A stretch of DNA of 18,892 bases from NCBI GenBank assembly GCA_039931435.1, contig JBDTRY010000053.1, positions 1 to 18,892 of the forward strand. The letters run 5' to 3'. Position 1 is the stretch's first letter. Each line of letters opens with the position of its first letter. Positions 16,317 to 18,892 of the stretch are shown one piece after another. The notes beneath the pieces are model-generated. The model was not told where the DNA came from, did no database searches, and worked only from the letters and a program-made list of their open reading frames with translations. Source of the DNA: JBDTRY01 sp039931435 (GTDB lineage Bacteria; Acidobacteriota; Thermoanaerobaculia; Gp7-AA8). Position numbers and translations under genes: made by a program.

Positions 16317-18484
16317 TACTGAAGGGCCACTCCATCAAGCCTGTATGGCGCGGTCAGACCCATGAGCTTCAACACCGTGGCGTAAACATCAGCGATGTAG
16401 GGCGAGCGATCCGTCTGCAGCTTGCGGTTATAGAAGAAGATCCCCTTGACCAGCTCAGGATTTACCGAACAGTGGTCACCACTCCACACGCGCTTGTTCT
16501 CTTCGATGAGGTTTTTCTGAATACCACCCAGTGAGGTCTGCCACGAGACCCTGTAACCCTCGGAGTTCGTGACGAAGAGATCCGGGACGAGATTCGGATC
16601 GAAGCCGCTGTAGGCCTCCTCGCGCGTGTAGACGCGGGAAACGGGATGCTCTCCGTTCTCAGGATCGACGATCGTTTCCAGCTTCTGCTTCAACTCCGCA
16701 CGCAGAGATTCGTACTCCGCGCCCGGAGCAACGATTCCCTGCGCCTCGCGCCCCCGGAGATTGATGTACATGTCTCCCAGCCCCATGGCGTAGGCCCGCG
16801 TATGCGACCAGTCCACGTTCTCCCAGAACTCTCCGTGGTCGAAGAGAATCTCCAGATTCCTGGCCTTTACTTCCACCCCGCTCTTCAGAGTCATGTACCC
16901 GTTCTGAACCAGCCAGGTGTTGTAGTTTATCGATTTTCGCCACGTGGTGAACCCGTGGTCGGAGAGCACGATCAGAGCCGCGTCATTTTTCTCCGCGGCG
17001 GCCATGGCTTCACCTACGATTCCATCCATGATCTGGTAGGACTGAAGCAGGCCTCCACCCCATTTCGCCGCAAGCTTCGCGTCGTAGGCGGGATGGCCGG
17101 GATCGATCAGGCGCCAGAATACATGCCCGACCCGATCCGGGAACTCGAAGACCTGAACGAGCAGGTCGTAGTCATTGGCCGCCAGATAGCCGTTGAACAT
17201 CTTCCGGAATTTGGCCACCGTCCAGGTCATGTCGTCCCAGAAGATCTGCTCGTTGGCGAAGCCCTCTGAGATTGCCCACGTGTCGATGGCCCATCCCATG
17301 GTCTTGAACGGGCCGAACTCCCTGGCCAGCTCCGGAGCCCAGCCCTCGGGACTGGTGATTTTGAAGCCAGGGGGAAGCTGCCGGGGATCGAAGTTGATCG
17401 GCGAGAGATAGAGTTTCACCTCGGGCTCACTCTCCAGCAGATAGAAGCGGCTGATGCCGTGAACCTTGATGATTGAGTTGAAGGCGAAAGTGAAGTCCGC
17501 CCAGTTGCTCCATTGCCCCGGTCGCAGCGAGATCTTCTGCTCACCGAGCTCGATGACGACGGACTTCCGATCCTCCCCAACCACGATGTTCATCGGCTGG
17601 GCGATGTACTTCGGTTCCTTGAAGAGTTTGTTCGGCGGTCCCACCACCGTGGTATGAATGACACCGCGATTGTCTTCCAGTTGCACCACCTCGATGGAAA
17701 ACTCGTTCGCCGAGGCCTGCGGAAGATTCAGCTCCGATGTGAAGTAGAAGGGCTTGCCGACGCGGCCGGAGATATCGGGGACCCCCAGACCGGAAAACAT
17801 GTGACCGCCGCTGGCGATCTCCGTCGCCGGAAAGGTGACCGGTACACGAACGACCTGCGTCTTGAATCCCGCCTTCGCTGCCACATCCCAGAAGGGGATG
17901 CCCTGCCTGCGGTTGACTACGAGCGGCCTGGTCAACGGAAGATAGGTGGCGGCAAACCATTGTGCCCCCCATCCAGCGATCAGCGCCGGAATCAAAGCGA
18001 TCATTGCCGCAGTCGCCCACCGGGCCTTGATGCGCGCCAGGAGCGTGATGAGCAGGAAAACGAGGGCAAAGACGACGGCAGCGGCCACCCAGCGGTTGTT
18101 CTTCCCGAACAAAAATGGCTCGGACTGTTCATCAATGGCAGCGAAGACGGGCAGGTAGTTCTTAGGGTCGCGGCGCAGAAAATCGAAGATTCCTGTCCGT
18201 CCGGGATCGATGCCGGTGGAGAACGTCGACCAGGAAACGGGCGTCTGTGCTGGGATGGTCGGGCGCAGCGGGCGGTACGTTCCCATGGCACGCAAGCGGG
18301 CCATATTCGGGAGCTTGCCTTCATCCATCCACTGCTGGACGTGACGGGCGTCAGCACCATCGAAGCCGAGAACGATGACCTTTGGTTTCCTGTTGGACCG
18401 TCCCGCAGGAGTGGCGGCGATGAAAAGAAGCGGCAACAGCAGAAAAATCAGAACGATGGTTTTCGTCGAAAAGCGCTGTGGCAT
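16316..18484 (-). CDS. AlkP-superfamily membrane phosphohydrolase/phosphodiesterase (COG3379-like)
   Basis: This is a predicted metal-dependent phosphohydrolase or phosphodiesterase of 722 residues. A membrane anchor or signal sequence is at 8-25. The two-metal site of the NPP branch is complete: Asp42 in GFDGAD, the presumed nucleophile Thr81 in AQTPVSWSTFSTG, Asp450 and His454 in PDRVGH, Asp509-His510 in LSDHGFTTW and His671 in SGDHCSV. Two more membrane helices (about 131-150 and 157-175) are inserted inside the catalytic region, between the nucleophile segment and the rest, with Arg/Lys between them. The substrate is not predictable; the family includes nucleotide pyrophosphatases and phosphomutase-like enzymes. 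The ATG at 18484 has GGAG about 11 bases upstream. It is the first gene of a two-gene unit with the SpoIIE-type phosphatase. Confidence 0.88.
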   Translation of the reverse strand: MPQRFSTKTIVLIFLLLPLLFIAATPAGRSNRKPKVIVLGFDGADARHVQQWMDEGKLPNMARLRAMGTYRPLRPTIPAQTPVSWSTFSTGIDPGRTGIFDFLRRDPKNYLPVFAAIDEQSEPFLFGKNNRWVAAAVVFALVFLLITLLARIKARWATAAMIALIPALIAGWGAQWFAATYLPLTRPLVVNRRQGIPFWDVAAKAGFKTQVVRVPVTFPATEIASGGHMFSGLGVPDISGRVGKPFYFTSELNLPQASANEFSIEVVQLEDNRGVIHTTVVGPPNKLFKEPKYIAQPMNIVVGEDRKSVVIELGEQKISLRPGQWSNWADFTFAFNSIIKVHGISRFYLLESEPEVKLYLSPINFDPRQLPPGFKITSPEGWAPELAREFGPFKTMGWAIDTWAISEGFANEQIFWDDMTWTVAKFRKMFNGYLAANDYDLLVQVFEFPDRVGHVFWRLIDPGHPAYDAKLAAKWGGGLLQSYQIMDGIVGEAMAAAEKNDAALIVLSDHGFTTWRKSINYNTWLVQNGYMTLKSGVEVKARNLEILFDHGEFWENVDWSHTRAYAMGLGDMYINLRGREAQGIVAPGAEYESLRAELKQKLETIVDPENGEHPVSRVYTREEAYSGFDPNLVPDLFVTNSEGYRVSWQTSLGGIQKNLIEENKRVWSGDHCSVNPELVKGIFFYNRKLQTDRSPYIADVYATVLKLMGLTAPYRLDGVALQ

Positions 18485-18637
18485 TGCAGGAAAAGCTCCG
18501 GGCGGCGGAAAGCTATTCCATCATACTCTGCCGCCGTTGCCCTTGTGCGACGGAAACCCGTGGCGGACGCGGCACCCAATCGTGCTGCCTGGCCTCCTCA
18601 CCCTGTAGCAGTTCTGGGACCAATGCTACGCAAACGC

Positions 18638-18663
18638 GTCATCCCGAAGCGTAGCGAGGGATC
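18638..18663. repeat. Dispersed repeat related to 13840-13871
   Basis: The stretch starts GTCATCCCGAAGCG and ends GCGAGGGATC. It shares both ends with the copy at 13840-13871 but is six bases shorter in the middle. This places at least two loci of the family within 5 kb. Confidence 0.65.
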
Positions 18664-18755
18664 CCAGAGGGGCGGGTGGTAAGAGCCCCAGGGATTGTGC
18701 CCCCCCGCCACTGGGCTTCCTCGCTCTCGCGAGGCTGAGAAGCACGAACTCGTAG

Positions 18756-18774
18756 GGCCGCACGGCGTGCGGCC
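18756..18774. repeat. Palindromic GC-rich repeat
   Basis: GGCCGCAC and GTGCGGCC form a perfect eight-pair stem with a three-base loop. A degenerate version, GGCCGCACGGCTGGCC, lies at 18838-18853. They look like extragenic palindromes rather than regulatory sites. Confidence 0.6.
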
Positions 18775-18892
18775 GGTATTCTTCTGGAAAGGTGCATACA
18801 GTCAACGATTCAACAGGATGGGATGGCAAAGGGTATCGGCCGCACGGCTGGCCTGCCCCCATTCTTCGTACCACCCGTTAGGGCACAGTTAT

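Larger units (their letters stand above)
18485..18892. other. Right-edge intergenic region with dispersed repeats
   Basis: I see no credible gene in these 408 bases. The region must include the promoter of the AlkP-type gene, but I cannot place boxes. Repeats visible are a member of the GTCATCCC-to-GGGATC family (18638-18663), a hairpin CCTCGC/GCGAGG (18719-18734), a hairpin GGCCGCAC/GTGCGGCC (18756-18774) and a degenerate partner of the last near 18838-18853. The minus-strand open frame 18626-18874 is translated repeat sequence. Confidence 0.6.

Noticed and set aside
17513..18682. 389-codon plus-strand frame opposite the AlkP-type gene
   Set aside because: The minus-strand gene has a complete set of catalytic motifs. 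This frame is arginine-rich without any recognisable pattern and runs into repeat sequence.
18626..18874. 82-codon minus-strand frame at the right edge
   Set aside because: It is made largely of the dispersed palindromic repeats of the region and shows no domain or ribosome binding site.

Overview
The window looks like chromosomal DNA of a GC-rich, aerobically or anaerobically respiring Gram-negative-type bacterium. I lean towards Acidobacteriota or a neighbouring phylum. The reasons are the combination of Rex, a DUF6335-type protein, secreted BNR-repeat proteins and many short palindromic dispersed repeats. No marker gene in the window settles the taxonomy, so this is an inference.

Layout. 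Positions 1-3440 are an accessory stretch. The left edge may hold the start of a minus-strand gene. It is followed by a cluster of GC-rich hairpins, then a minus-strand pair: a secreted BNR/Asp-box (sialidase-like) protein, whose signal peptide is out of frame by one base, and a small secreted protein of unknown function. A repeat-rich gap (about 2900-3440) follows. Positions 3407-13618 are a plus-strand respiratory operon: promoter, Rex-type operator, nuoG, nuoH, nuoJ, nuoK, a DUF6335-like gene, nuoL, nuoM, nuoN, rex and a 34-residue membrane peptide. The right part is on the minus strand. It holds a D-amino acid aminotransferase (13971-14834), a 159-bp element with 27-bp terminal inverted repeats (14951-15109), and a two-gene unit made of an AlkP-superfamily membrane phosphohydrolase and a SpoIIE/RsbU-type phosphatase. 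The unit is read from 18484 down to 15135. The last 400 bases are non-coding and carry palindromic repeats.

How the genes work together. The nuo genes encode the whole proton-pumping membrane arm of complex I except NuoA, plus the iron-sulfur subunit NuoG. NuoA-F and NuoI are not in this operon and must be encoded elsewhere if the enzyme is complete. The rex gene is the penultimate gene of the operon. A close match to the Rex operator lies exactly at the predicted transcription start of nuoG. Together these suggest a loop in which the NAD(H)-sensing repressor controls both the NADH dehydrogenase and its own synthesis.

The most interesting points are this self-contained Rex-nuo circuit, the DUF6335-like cassette set between two hairpins inside a complex I operon, the 34-residue membrane peptide coupled to rex, and the terminal-inverted-repeat element. 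I saw no rRNA, tRNA, CRISPR array or recognisable transposase gene.
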